Below, piece after piece: positions 44,690 to 56,359 of a DNA stretch of 64,000 nucleotides (positions are counted from its first letter, which is position 1; each line of letters opens with the position of its first letter). This DNA is from Dryococelus australis (taxonomy: Eukaryota; Arthropoda; Insecta; Phasmatodea; Phasmatidae), in the NCBI GenBank assembly GCA_029891345.1, contig CM056994.1, positions 142,994,457-143,058,456 on the forward strand, written 5' to 3'. A program made the translations under genes and the position numbers. The notes beneath the pieces are model-generated. The model did not search any database and was not told the origin of the DNA. It saw nothing but the letters and a program-made list of their open reading frames with translations.

Positions 44690-45439
44690 AATACATAGTG
44701 CTCGGAAATTCCCCTTAAAAACCTAATACTTGTAGAGGGAAATGAGTAGACTTATATGTTGAATATAAACCCATGCCCAGAAAGGTACCGTTTCCGTGCT
44801 ACAACCATTTGAAATCAGGTGTATCACTCGTCCACTTACACTGAGGGAAAGAGCAATGTCTCTGATTTGCATGTGTTGGAATGCAACTGGATGGGCAGTA
44901 CATTATTTCGGACAATCGCATGACGTCTACTCTGCCTCGATCCCCATTCATGCCCCTTTGTGTTTCCAATTAACATGGTTTAGTACACAGACATGATCCT
45001 CGTGTATGGCGCAGCTGAAGGTAATGGAAAAGCAGCTCTTCAACTGTATCAAGAGCGTTATCCACAACGTTCGTCACCATCGTATACCGTTTTGCCAGAG
45101 TTACTCAATCCCCGAGAACGAGGTACCTTCACCGCCGACAGGAACGACTGTGATACTCCACAGAGACGCCATACTCCCGAATTGGAAGAGGCTGTACTGC
45201 ATCAGGTTGTACAGAGCCCGTCAGCGAGTACGAAACAATTGCGCTTGCAATGGGACTCCAGGCAGGGTAGACGTCGCGTGCCATCAGGTGATTGTCTGAA
45301 GTTAGTACTGCCTACCCGGTTGCATACCAACACAGGCACGTACGTTCCTGGACATGGGTTCCTATTCAAAACATAGTCTACTCAGAGGCCTCTACAAGTC
45401 CTACGTTTTTGTAAGGGGAATTCCCAAGCACTCTGTATT
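44690..45439 (+). mobile_element. Small DNA transposon with 28-bp TIRs and DUF4817-like domain
   Basis: The left end AATACATAGTGCTCGGAAAT and the right end (inverted) AATACAGAGTGCTTGGGAAT match over 28 bp with three mismatches. The internal region is about 690 bp. It carries only the N-terminal helix-turn-helix coding part of a transposase-like protein, so it looks like a deletion derivative of a larger autonomous element. No clear target duplication is seen. Confidence 0.65.
44993..45376 (+). pseudogene. DUF4817-type HTH protein fragment
   Basis: A 127-codon frame starts ILVYGAAEGNGKAALQLYQE and continues with RYPQRSSPSYTVLPELLNP, then RHTPELEEAVLHQVVQ and SPSAST. This is the helix-turn-helix region called DUF4817 in many insect transposon-derived proteins, in which a response-regulator-like 'YG...N...AA..Y..R.P' helix pair is followed by a second HTH. 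Beyond about 45235 the frame loses similarity; another frame (IALAMGL-like words) suggests a shift. The DDE catalytic part expected after it is absent. Confidence 0.65.
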
Positions 45440-45639
45440 TGTTTACATATTTGTGTCCCTCTTGAAACACTTATTGCAGAATAAATCGTTTTGCCGACAC
45501 ATTTCCATGCAGTGGGTCATGTTGGTAATATTAAAAAAGGACGATTTGAAATCGGACGACACTTTCTGTAAATTTGGTATTTATAAAACGCCCTACTTGC
45601 TGTAGTATGTTGTCGTAGGACACAAATCGTATGCATGGT

Positions 45640-45980
45640 GTAATATACTCAACGGTTTGTTCTACCACCGTTTTCCGTCCCTTCTCCCTATCCTCCTCGT
45701 TTCACCATCTATAATTCTCCAGACCGACATAGTAGCTGGTTCCATTTGGTGCCGGCGTACTCCCGTATGCTGTACGCCCACCCAATGTTTTTTTTCCCGG
45801 AGTCTCTCCTTACGAATGCTGAATTATTCTTTACAGCATTGCCCTGTTCCTTCCCTGCTTCTCTGAGTACCTTGCTCCATTTCTAAAGACCTCGTTGTGG
45901 ACGAGATATAAAGTCCTATACACCTAACACAATGCCGACCCAGCCTCAAGGCCGGGGTAAACATAAAGTTATTTACTATT
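45640..45980 (+). mobile_element. Probable 3' end of a non-LTR (LINE) element
   Basis: The end of a frame (tctaaagacctcgttgtg, then gacgagatataaagtcc) is followed by cctaacacaatgccgaccca, cagcctcaaggccggggtaa and acataaag. Such a stem-forming gccgacccagcc...ggccgggg tail is, from memory, typical of insect non-LTR retrotransposon 3' UTRs. No reverse transcriptase is visible upstream, so this would be a strongly 5'-truncated copy. Confidence 0.35.
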
Positions 45981-47900
45981 GTTGTGATCTCACGCCACTA
46001 TTACGCGTACATTACACATACGGGAAATAGCGTTTATATTCCCGTTCACAACAGGGTTTAATTTCACGCATTGCAATTCTGAAAAGAGAAGAGTTTCAAT
46101 TTTTTTTTTTTTTTTTTTTTCTCGATACGACAAAATCCCAGGAGACTGGAGGTTGGTTTATATTTCGATTTCTGGCTTTCCTTACTACGAGAGAGCGAAG
46201 AAGGCAAGGCGAAGCGGTTGACTTAATTCTATAATGCTAGTGTTTGCTTATGCTGAAACGGTCTTCCTAGCATTTTTTTTCTCCAATAACTGACTGCACG
46301 ATCAAAATTGGAACATGAACTGATTTCGCTTTGGGTCCGTGGAAACATGTTGACTAGGAGAAGAATGTTGCAGTAATCCACCACCCGTCACTATAATTCT
46401 TATAAAAACATAATTTTTTAATATACGAATTGTTTAATAAACTGGATATCACTGTAATTAAACCAACTGTTTGGTGAAATATTCTGAAACAAAAGGATTG
46501 TGCTATGTGCTGATGTCAAAGAGCATTAAGATAATTGCTGAATTCGCAGAGGATGTGGCAGAGTCGAGGTTTAAGCACACTTGTTAAGAACTATGGAAAT
46601 GAGTTAGACAGCTACGTAACTGGGAAGACTGTTGGCTTGCTGACCGCTTCCAACATTTTGGACCTGGCTATATGTCACAGGGCTGATTTACATGAAGTTT
46701 TTGTTATAAGTTCATTCTAAAGTTACGAGAAAAATATGTTTTGATGTATCCTGTAAATATATTGTTGAAATAGAGTTTTATAACTATTGTATCTTTGATT
46801 TGTTTACCAGCTTTATCAGACCTCACATAAGGTCGCTCGGAAAGCTGTCATGTTTACTTAATGGTTTCTAGGAAATCTTTCAGAGATTCCAGGAGAGTAG
46901 TACAAGTAAATGTTACTGTTACGAATGACCACTTTGTCTTCGTCACCTCCTTCTACACATTCATATGTGCGCAATGCACTCGTCCGAGCACGTGCCAGGT
47001 TTTCGGAGAAGATCTGGCAGAATTAGATAACAAGTAACAAATAATTAATGATCCATCTTTCCTCTGCATGGCTGCAAATAAATGATGAAGTTCTGAAAAG
47101 TTAACAGAGTAAGTAGGCCTTGATATCTTGTTGATAACAATACCATAACAGATGTAACCAGAATCATATGCAACAGTAGTGAGACATGTGCCATTGTATG
47201 GACTCTGTCACAGAAAATCGCGTACCATAAGCTAGGATGCAACGAACTGCATTATGCAGGAAGGATTCGAAGCATCATCTTTGGATGTAATTAGTCTAAT
47301 GTTTTGAATGATACGGTTTACTAAACTGAAATATTAACAAGGATTTTTTTCTTAAATAAGTTTCTGATCTACGTAAATCACGCGAGGTTATATGGCATGC
47401 CATAGCGCTTATTGTGTAAAGAAATCAGTAGAAATCGGTTTATTTTTTCCTGAGATAAACACATGGAGACTTAATATTATTATTTGGTGCTATCATACAA
47501 ATCTACTTAAAAAAATTATCTTAATACGATACTTCGAATAAATACTGTTAGCGAAAATTTGGCTGAATTTAGTTAATTTTTTAAATAAATATATTAATGT
47601 TATCTAAATATATATATATGAACATCATTTTGAAAATAATCGTCTTTCCCCACTTAAACCATACACGTATACGTGGCCTTCTGTAGCACTGATGTTGAGG
47701 TAACTGGTGTAAATTAATTTAATAGCTCCTGAAATACATACGGCAAAAGGTTCATTTATCTTGCCTGGTAATATTTCACCAAATAGTATCGCGGTACGTA
47801 TAGTCGATGCTTCTAATCGATACTCTAAGTGTACAAAATTTGGTTCGATTTCTTTTAAATTGTTTAGTAGATATAACGTACTTGTCTCAATTATTCATAC
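45981..47900. other. AT-rich DNA without recognised gene
   Basis: Contains a T run at about 46100-46121 and short frames (for example 46535-46720) with no domain. Confidence 0.4.
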
Positions 47901-47914
47901 AAATGCCATTAAAG

Positions 47915-47943
47915 AAACATACATGTTTTAGACATGTATGTTT
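47915..47943. repeat. Perfect hairpin, 12-bp arms, 5-base loop
   Basis: aaacatacatgt, loop tttag, acatgtatgttt. It has no T-run or coding context that would make it a terminator. It may be a small fold-back. Confidence 0.85.
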
Positions 47944-48329
47944 ATAAACCATACTGTAACACACTTATGTGCAAAATTTGGTAGACATCGGTTGATCGGT
48001 CCCCGAGATATGGCGTAAAATACCTCTTTTTATGTAACGATCTTTACAAATGGAGCACCACGATGATTGTCATAGATACTGACAGCATATAAAATTTGGA
48101 GAACTTATATTAAACGAAGTAGGCATTTTTTTTGTTTTTATTTTGAAAATATAGTATTTATTACTAAATGTATCCAAACATCTTTTGTTAGGTATTTTAT
48201 AAGTATATACGTCAGTAAAATACATGATCATATGCTAATTAGTCTGTGTTAGCTTCTAATAGGTTATTTGAATAAAACAATTTTATAGGCTGTTCACGGT
48301 CAACTGAGCACTTTTGAAAGCCCTGCCTA

Positions 48330-49140
48330 AGATCTACTTGTTTACACATTGTGTATTCTTCCACCATATGTGAAACAAACATTCCCATGAGCTTCATCAC
48401 TTTATTCGTACGTTCATCGAGTGAAACTGTGGAATTAATAGAAATGTTACATTTTCTTACACTTGCTTGCGTTTTAGTAGATGGGAATCATTACTTCGAA
48501 CGCACAGGGCTCCCATTGTTCTCTCTTTGTTTCTCTCAACTTCATTCCTTCTTTCTTTCCTTCTCTTTAATTTCTCTCCTATTCGTTTGCAATTTTTAAA
48601 CATCAGCTGTTGCTAGGGGATGTTATATTTGTTTTTCATTTGTCATTTATCTCTCACATCTGTCGCATCGCTCCATTCACCATATTTGCTTGCATTGGAA
48701 GTTTCTGGAGGCTGCCATCTTTCCTTTTCATTTGTTTATATGCTACTGCAGACCACCAGCTTTGTATTTTTTTTTCGTTTGTCACTTGTTTACATCAGTT
48801 GTCAGTTATCTCTCTTATTCGTTTGACCCCCTATCTTCGTTCAGGCGTTGCGATTAGACACATTTGCTACACCAATTACTCACCTTTGTTCGATTATTCG
48901 CATGCACCCCACTGCCATATTTGTTCTAGAGTTGCCTACTGTAAGCCAAGGCGTCGCTCTTGTTCAATTAGTTCTGGAGTTGGCTGCTAGGGGCGCTGCT
49001 TTTTTTAGAACCCAAAATACTATATGGAATGGTGCGGGATCAAACTGCAAGACCTTAGGCCGCCAGACATACGCCTTAGACCATACGGCTATTGTGACAT
49101 GCGCTGGGACAAGAGTTTATAAAAAGTATATAGCTTGTGG
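48330..49140 (-). repeat. Composite tRNA-headed long repeat, copy C
   Basis: Read on the minus strand: a tRNA-like head at 49030-49100 (A-box TAGCCGTATGGTCTAAGG, B-box AGTTTGATCCC), then words matching copy B (acaaatatggcagtgggg, cgaataatcgaacaaagg, gagtaattggtgtagcaaat against copy B cgaacaagtgtaagtaattg), and finally a purine-rich block (on plus: ttctctctttgtttctctca, 48520-48600). It lacks the GGGAAAAAT part. Confidence 0.5.
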
Positions 49141-49589
49141 ATGAATAACTATAATTTCTTTTTAAAGATATTTTATTTCTTATTATGTTTATTTACCTTT
49201 CATATATTTTGACTCTTTTATTATTTTAGTATATATGATTAAGTTTTACACATTAAGTATTTTTTATAATTATTTAGATATAACTTATATATTTTTAATT
49301 AGATTATTATTTATGTATATTTTTGAGTTAGAGAATTAAATTTTTTTTGTTATTTATATTTGACTTAGAAATATAAAATTTATTTATTGTGTTCAAAATT
49401 ACTTGTTAAGAATTTTTTCATATAGGCATAATTGTTTATTAAGTTTTTTGTTATATCAGACTTGAGTACTTACATGTAGGGACTTTGTTACTCACACTGA
49501 ACTTCTATGTTGAACGTGGACTACTTCCTCCCCCTTATGCTAGGACTTGTAATTTTTTCCCCACACCGTCTACTTAAAATAACCACAAA
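49141..49589. other. Very AT-rich interval
   Basis: Nothing coding; consists largely of T/A words with TTTTT runs. Confidence 0.4.
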
Positions 49590-49975
49590 ACCTCAGACTT
49601 ACTGATCAATCATGACAGTAAACTATTTTGAATACCATTCCAGTCCATCTAAATCCACCAATTACACATATAAACAAGCCATACCAGCAGCCACGCCAAT
49701 TAAATATTCCAATCATAGGCTCCAACCAGGCAGTCATAGGATCAATACTATTAATATAACCATCTTTTACACACATACCGTTTTAACTCCCAAATGCCAT
49801 ATCATACCATCCAATCATAATAACCAACCATATCAGCTAAGCATTTTGCCCTTCTTATAATAACTAAACATTCCATAAAACCATTCTGCACTTATCATCT
49901 ACTCACATAAATAAACCATTCCCCTCACACCATCTAAGCTACGCTCATACGCATATGCCATACATAAAACATACA
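49590..49975 (-). repeat. C+A-rich strand-asymmetric tract (inverse of the 10.5-14.6 kb type)
   Basis: The plus strand is nearly free of G and full of ccatccaatcataataacc and aagccataccagcagcc type words. On the minus strand these become tggtatggttgg-like, as in 10.5-14.6 kb. An 82-codon frame here is compositional. Confidence 0.4.
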
Positions 49976-50331
49976 TCCCAGCAAAAACAGCATATCGGCA
50001 AAGTGACGGCAAATTGTCGGACCGATACCTGTATTGTCGGCAAATGTCGTTCAAATGTCAGAATATAGTTATCTGACAACAGTGTGTTGTATTTTTTGAG
50101 ACATATTGCTAGCAATTACGATAAATATAAAGGACTGGTGGATTATTTTGGATAACAGATGGATATCACCTAAAATATTCGGCATGATATCGCAGAGCAA
50201 ACTGTTGCAAGCATCTTAAAAATGTTTCTAGGCCGATTCCCACACAGCACCTTTGTATTTTCAGTAAGCTGGCTATAATCTTATTTATTGCGGCATAGTA
50301 AAGTTTTTGAGATAAGGCTCTTTAAAAAAAG

Positions 50332-50362
<31 letters not shown>

Positions 50363-50945
50363 CTATTTTTACCAACAAACATTTGGAAAGAGTTTTTAAT
50401 GGGCCAGATGTTCTCTAGCTGTTAACGGCATATCTTTTTGGAGACAGAATGTTTCCCATTAGAGAAAATACAATGGCCCACTGTATTTTTTATGATAACA
50501 TATGGATATCGCTTAAATTATTTGGGTGTGACATCTCACATCCAACCTGTCACCAATAGATCAAATAATATTCTGGGCCGATTAAGATATACAACCTTTG
50601 CCATTTCGGTAAGCTGGCAATCATCATATTTATTCCGGCCCAGTAGCGTTTTCGAGACAAGGCTCTTTATAACAATAAAGGTATAAATGTGATGCATTTT
50701 TGTCGACAAACTTTTGGAAAGTGTTTTGAATAGGCAAGATATTAGCAAGCTGTTAACAGCATGTTGTCTTTTTTTAAGTCACAATGTTGCCGTTAGGAAG
50801 AACACAATGGCCCACTGTATTTTTTAGGATAACAGATATATCACCTCAATTATGTCGGCGTGATAGCTCACATCCAATCTGTCGCCAATAGCTCAAATAA
50901 TATTCTGGGCTAATTCCGATAGAGCTTTATAGCGTACTGTTTTTA
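49976..50945 (+). repeat. Tandem repeat, period about 335-343 bp, nearly three units
   Basis: The unit landmark tgga/ctgtattttttatgataacatatgg starts at about 50132, 50475 (ggcccactgt) and 50809 (ggcccactgt). Between them, tattctgggccgattaag, ggtaagctggcaatcat, tttattccggcccagtagcg, agacaaggctcttta, gacaaacttttggaaagtgt and agctgttaacagcatg recur in the same order. It begins after cccagcaaaaacagc at about 49979. No coding function. Another copy lies at 60.44-60.88 kb. Confidence 0.8.
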
Positions 50946-52729
50946 TTGTATATATATACACACACGCACACACACACACACACACCTTTTAACCTCAATA
51001 CGGAATCGTAAAAATATATTTTATTTATAACTGTCGAATGTAAAAATCGATGTATAACAGTGGATCTAGTTTAACTAATACAACCGATTCCATAAATTCT
51101 GAATGTGCGATGTTTTTATGTAAATTTCTCCGCGCTTTTCTTTTAACAATTCTCTAATCGCAAGGATAAAATTACTATGAATTAAATATTTTTTTCATAA
51201 TATAAATTATTTTTTATCAATGTTCATTTATTTATCGTTAGCAGACCCAGTTTCTGAATTAGTAGCACCACTGAATGATTTTTCTCTTACCAACTTGTGT
51301 ATTCACCAATACTTTGATTTTATTTTGAAAATTCCATAGAACAAACCCTAAAATTCAAATTAATGAAATTTTACCAATAATGGCCCACGCATAGATTTGC
51401 AGTTTCTTATTCATTGCCTTATATACAAATACAGCATGTAAAATGTCTTACATAGTAAAGAAGATATATGGCAATATGCAATGATTTGAGAAGTAGGATA
51501 GAAGAAATTAAGATAATAAATCACAGTATGTTTAGAAAATAATTTTATTTTTATTCATTGATGTATTTACAACAGATTTTTTTTTCACAAAAAAAGTATT
51601 TACACATGAATAAATTGAAATTTATTCTTGTTTGTTCTTCTGGATACAACATCGTAAATTTCTTCTAGTGTACATCCTGTCATATTCACATAAATGTTAC
51701 TATCGATGTTCAACGTATTGCTACTTTGAATTCTATTTCCACACGCCATTTATATTGGAAAGCTCTAAAATAGCCATTTGCCTTTCTTAGTAGTTTCAAA
51801 CCTCATGAAAAAGACCACGCAACTCCTTCCCGTTCACATCATTCATATCCCTATGAATGATTACAATATTAATAAAATTACGGCTTTAACAAAATAACCA
51901 AGAAATTGTTCAGATTCAAACATAATAAAGATAGTGAGTGATTAATTTTACTAATATTTGGCCTAATTTTATTTTTTTTTTTCTCTTTTCACATAATTCC
52001 CCAGAATTTTACCCATTACAGGGTTGAAAAACAATATAAAAATTAATGAAAACTTCTTTAAGTCGCTTACAATATTAAAAATACTATCTTTTTAGCTAAT
52101 ATTGGCCTCAATTATTACGTATTAACAATTAAACGCCCATATAATAAAATAAATAATGATTTTCTCGTTATCCGAAAATGCATATTTCGGTGACATACCA
52201 GACCCCATCATTGTCTCAAGGCAAATAACGCTCACATTACGAGAAGGGATGGTAAGTGAGGGGAGGGAGAAGCCTCTTACAACCGCCAGCTGGTCAATTT
52301 GCATGTTGCTCGTAGCGAGGACGGACGCTCACGCCCGACGTGTGAGTACAGCGGAGACTCAACGGGGCAAAACCAGGTTTGTTTAGTCACGCGTCTGCCC
52401 ACTCCCTTGTAGGACACGAAAAGCAGCAAACTTCGTTGACTTTGTGGATTTTTCACAGTTTTAAGCACACCTTCACACCAAGTTTTAAAATGGCAAATAT
52501 TGTACCAAAATTCTTAATAAAAATAGGTGCTGATCTTTTTTCTATATATCTTAAGGCATTCACATATGAATAAGATCTGAGAAACGTTTTACATCCGAAC
52601 CCAAGTTTACAGTGTCTGGTCCTGTCTCTTATGTGTATTATATTTTAGAGTGAGAATGGCTGACGTGAATGCGTGGATGCGATGAGGTATAATATGCGAG
52701 TGGTCGTAACACACTCAACGCCTACACGC
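50946..52729. other. AT-rich DNA; CA microsatellite at start
   Basis: (TA)n then (CA)n at about 50948-50985. Further on I see nothing coding. A GC-richer patch at 52200-52440 (gcgaggacggacgctcacgc) has no domain. Confidence 0.4.
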
Positions 52730-53400
52730 TTCTATACACGAGTATTGTTAAGTATTCTAGCTGTACGATGGCCTTCAATTCCACCCGCGGTCAACTCGCA
52801 ATCTTTATAAAAGGCCGATGTAGCGACGGAACACCAACCCACACGCTTGCCATGTTATTCTTAATGCCTGAAAGGTATTTTAGACTTGACTGAAAGTCTC
52901 CTAAGTACTGTTGCAAACCGGCAGTCGCTCTTGTTTTACATCACATCCCCGACCACCCGGCACCAACCACGCCAGCCTTCAACCTACGTGATTCACGTGT
53001 CAAGTCCCACATCTATCCCCGGATGACGAAGTGTGACGTGCGGCGAGGGGAGATATGGCTTGACTGTGATTGAGTTGTCGCGCCGGGCGGAGGCGGGCAC
53101 CTTCCACGAAGTCAGGGATTACCTCCTCCGGTCAATAAAACTATGGATACTGAACTACGCCACCTGGGTCATGCGTAGGCACCCCTCGCAGATGGGAGTT
53201 GTTGCGCGAGTATGACAGCGGTGGTAGATATTGAGTATTCCAGCGAGGAACAGCGAGAAGCGGCGCTGACTTAGGCGTCGAGGCGAGTGCGCAGAGACAT
53301 CTTCATTCCCGAGGACGAGTCGTGATGTTTGTGGTTAACACGCTTGTCAGAGCGCAGGTGAGAGAACACCAGGGACTGGGACATTGGTGCAAGTGAGTGG
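52730..53400 (+). promoter_or_regulatory. GC-rich, CpG-bearing block with splice-donor-like end
   Basis: This is the most GC-rich stretch of the window (gcgccgggcggaggcggg, cgaggcgagtgcgcagag). A consensus donor gagcgcag|gtgagaga stands at 53356. It could be the promoter and first exon of a host gene to the right, but no downstream coding exon is evident within the window. The frame at 53033-53215 has no domain. Confidence 0.25.
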
Positions 53401-54189
53401 ACTGATTTACATAATTACAATGTATCCTTTATGAATATTTCTAAGACTTCAAAATTATTACTTAATTTATTATTATAATTACTTAATAGTTGGTTGTTGG
53501 ATTCACAGACGATAGTAACTATATGAATTGCAGTGGACTATGGATTAAAAACTATACTGGTTAACTATAGGCCATTCATTATTACTTTGCACTTTTCTGA
53601 AGCACTGCTGGTAGAATTTATGTGGTACATTACAAACAATAAAATAAGAGATAAAAATGTTTAACATTATACACATATTATATTAGATGAATTATTTTAT
53701 TATGTTTTCACATACATGTAAAGCAATAATAGTTTATATTGACCGGTAAAATAAAACTTTAATGTACTTTATTTCGCTTTTACGTTGCATAATTTGTAAA
53801 TTGATAAGGAACATAATTTTTAAGACACGGAAGAATTTTATATTAGAAATTCCTTGCTGTTTTTATTTACACACATCGACAAACACCATATGCCTAAAAA
53901 TGGAATTGGCAACTATAAATGTATATACGCTTTGTTGCTATGTTCTAAACACGGCTGCTTTTTATTGTTTTTTACTATCCACTGTCATTTCCCATCCTCG
54001 TACGGTGAGTTTATCTTAACCTCGCACGGCAGGCTGCGAGGAGTCGTGGTGCGCTCAATGAATGGAACCATGCCAGCTTCTTCATCGAGTAGGTGTCTAT
54101 GCGTCTCGCCTTCGCGTTCTTCACAGAAGGTAATGCTGCTTCCTGCCCCCCCCCCTTCCCTCGTCGTATTTCGTAATTCCTACGCTGGA
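53401..54189. other. No recognised gene
   Basis: AT-rich to about 53990, then GC-richer with a poly-C run (54148-54157). Confidence 0.35.
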
Positions 54190-55130
54190 TGGCTTCTTAT
54201 GTGATAATTGTATAACCATTGTTTAGCTCCAAAAGTTCACCGGTGCTGAATGGTGTGGTTACGTCAGGTTTCATGTTGTACACTGTGCAGGTTTTCTCCA
54301 TAGCACAGGATTCTGTCCATAAAATAAGCTTTTGACTAGCCTTTAAGGTTCCCGATGCTCGTGTTGTCCGCAGGTCCAGGGTGTAGTAGAGACAGGCATT
54401 ATTCATAGCGTCTCAGGCCTCTATATTTTCCACAGCATCCTCGTACTGTAAGTCGCCTAGCCAGTACTCCATTCGCCGGAACCCAGGGATAGCGTTAGGA
54501 TTAATAACACTTCACCATACCTGGCTGGAAGGAGCTGGTGGACATCACATCGTGAATCGAAGATCGTGGTGGCAGTTCGATAGATGTAGCTGTGGCGGAC
54601 ATCAACCAACTGCTGCTGGTGGCGATATGGGCCTGCGAGAGCCCTCATGTGCTGGAAGCCAATCGCCGCATGTCGTCTTGGTGAAGTTGGTGCTGGTGCT
54701 TGGTCAGAGACCTGATGTGATCTGCTGAATGAGTTCGCCGGTTGCCTGGTCTGAGAACCGGACATGTTTTCCTCTGTGCGGACCCTTCAATGATGGAGGA
54801 GGTTGTGACGGCGGTGGCTGCTGCTGCTATGCGACGTAGTGCCTTGCACCAGCTGCGGGAATGAGGAGTGGCCACAAGAAGTGGTGAAGCCTTCAAAGTA
54901 CTCCTTGCAGGCCAGATAGTCGCGAATATCTTCGTCCCGCTGCAGATAGACAGAAAGTCTCTTGTATATGTACCGAACTTCGTGGTGTGCGTACTTCAGC
55001 AAGAACTCTGCCGGTAGAAAGGGTAGCTCGGTTTCTGGATCTAGGGCTACAAGCGACCATAGCCTTCGTACGCGACGCTATGATGAGAAATAATTTGTGT
55101 ACTTTAAGGCGAGCAAGTGACAAAGGCGGT
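54190..55130 (-). other. Unidentified coding-like minus-strand stretch (broken)
   Basis: Frames on the minus strand are GC-balanced and dense with codon-like sequence. About 55010-54790 gives KYAHHEVRYIYKRLSVYLQR and DYLACKEYFEGF followed by a Ser/His-rich tail. About 54500-54420 gives MEYWLGDLQYEDAVENIEA, a stop, and then 54406-54197 gives MNNACLYYTLDLRTTRASGT with LILWTESCAMEK and VYNMKPDVTTPF. Only shifts and stops separate them, so they may be one decayed gene of about 300 codons. I do not recognise the family. A virus-like or transposon structural protein is possible but unsupported. Confidence 0.3.
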
Positions 55131-55284
55131 ATCAGAATGCAGGGTACTGGCCCCCAACCATTTTACAGCATATGTGGGTCTAGTTATGTGTGCAATGATG
55201 GGGGTAAGTGAAGGGTAATGATTGGCTCCAATAAACTGGCCAATGGCAAAATAGGTATCGGTTGGGAAAGGGAGAGTAAAAAGA

Positions 55285-55400
55285 AGGGTTTGTGGTGAGG
55301 AATGAGTGGGTGGGAATGGTGGGTGGGAGGTGAGCAGGAGGGGGTAGGAGGGCATATGTTCAGGTGAGCCATGATTCGTGGTGTGTTTGGAGGGGGGAGG
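55285..55400 (+). other. G-rich tract with quadruplex potential
   Basis: gtgggtgggaatggtgggtg, ggaggtgagcaggagggggt and aggagggc put more than four G-triplets within about 60 bases, matching the usual G-quadruplex pattern. No gene link seen. Confidence 0.5.
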
Positions 55401-55734
55401 GATGATGAATGATCATTTCCAAACCAACGGATGGATGACTGACACAAGAAAAGAAATGTCTATTATAAAAAAAATTATGTATATAAAACTTTATAAGAGT
55501 ATAATAAATACAGTAAAAATATATACTTTAAAAATTAAAGTTTTTATAAGTATATATTATTTCAAATATTAATAAGAAAAATATTTTAAGAGACGTGACT
55601 AAAAATAAAATTATTACACATACATATTCTGGAATACTTGTGACAACCAAAATTTACATTCATTTAGACATTAATTTTCCCCATACATATTATATTACTC
55701 ATACTTCTTTTAAACCCTTATCACAGTACATGTT

Positions 55735-55800
55735 CCGATAGCTCAAAAGCTAGGGCGTTCACCATGCTGGCGATCCCAGGTTCGGCAATTTCATTCCGCC
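55735..55800 (+). repeat. Degenerate tRNA-like repeat head
   Basis: GATAGCTCAAAAGCTAGGGC (A-box-like) is followed by gatcccaggttcggcaattt (B-box-like). It is shorter than a tRNA and poorly paired, so a SINE-type relic. Confidence 0.35.
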
Positions 55801-56084
55801 CTACTCCCGATTATATTTTAGCTCTGCGAAAATTAAATATAAAGCAGTACCCCTAGCATCCAAATCTATAACTAACATAGCGCCCGAGCGAAGACGATTC
55901 CAGTGCATCTAGCAGGCAGCAGTTGAACTAAGGACTGTTGGAAACAAAATGGCGGACGGTGGTGGCACACTCTAACGGCAATAAAAAACATTACAGCAAT
56001 CAGTAATGTATCTAGAAGAAGGCGAGAGAAATACAGCAGACGATGTTCACGATGGCAGGGACTGAACAAATGTGAGAAACTCAG

Positions 56085-56258
56085 AAACTAGATGGTGGGC
56101 CAAAACAAGATGGTGGGCCAAAACAAGATGGTGGGTGGAAACAAAATGGCTGACAGAAACAAGATGTTAGATGGAAACAAGATGGCAGGTGGAAACATGA
56201 TGGAGGATGGAAACAAGATGGTGGATGCAAACAAGATGGCGCCTGGAAACGAGATGGC
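56085..56258 (+). repeat. 18-bp minisatellite, unit AAACAAGATGGTGGATGG
   Basis: Nine or ten units of 18 bp with substitutions, such as aaacaagatggtgggcca and aaacaagatggcaggtgg. Flanks at 55946-55957 and 56320-56350 contain more aaaatggcgga/atggcgg words. On the minus strand it reads as a false Cys-Phe-His-Pro-Pro-Ser protein. Confidence 0.85.
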
Positions 56259-56359
56259 CGAAAAAGGTTAAGATAATGGACACAAAATGGGGGAATCCAG
56301 TACGGCTGCCATGACATCATCCGAAATGGCGGAATCCATGATGGCGGAAAATCCTTCAA

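Noticed and set aside
54197-54406. Assigning the 69-codon minus-strand frame to a capsid or envelope family
   Set aside because: It has a protein-like look, but no motif I can name with confidence. Left unidentified.
56081-56359. Cys-Phe-His-Pro-Pro-Ser repeat protein on the minus strand
   Set aside because: It is the complement of the 18-bp minisatellite. No start context or flanking coding signal.
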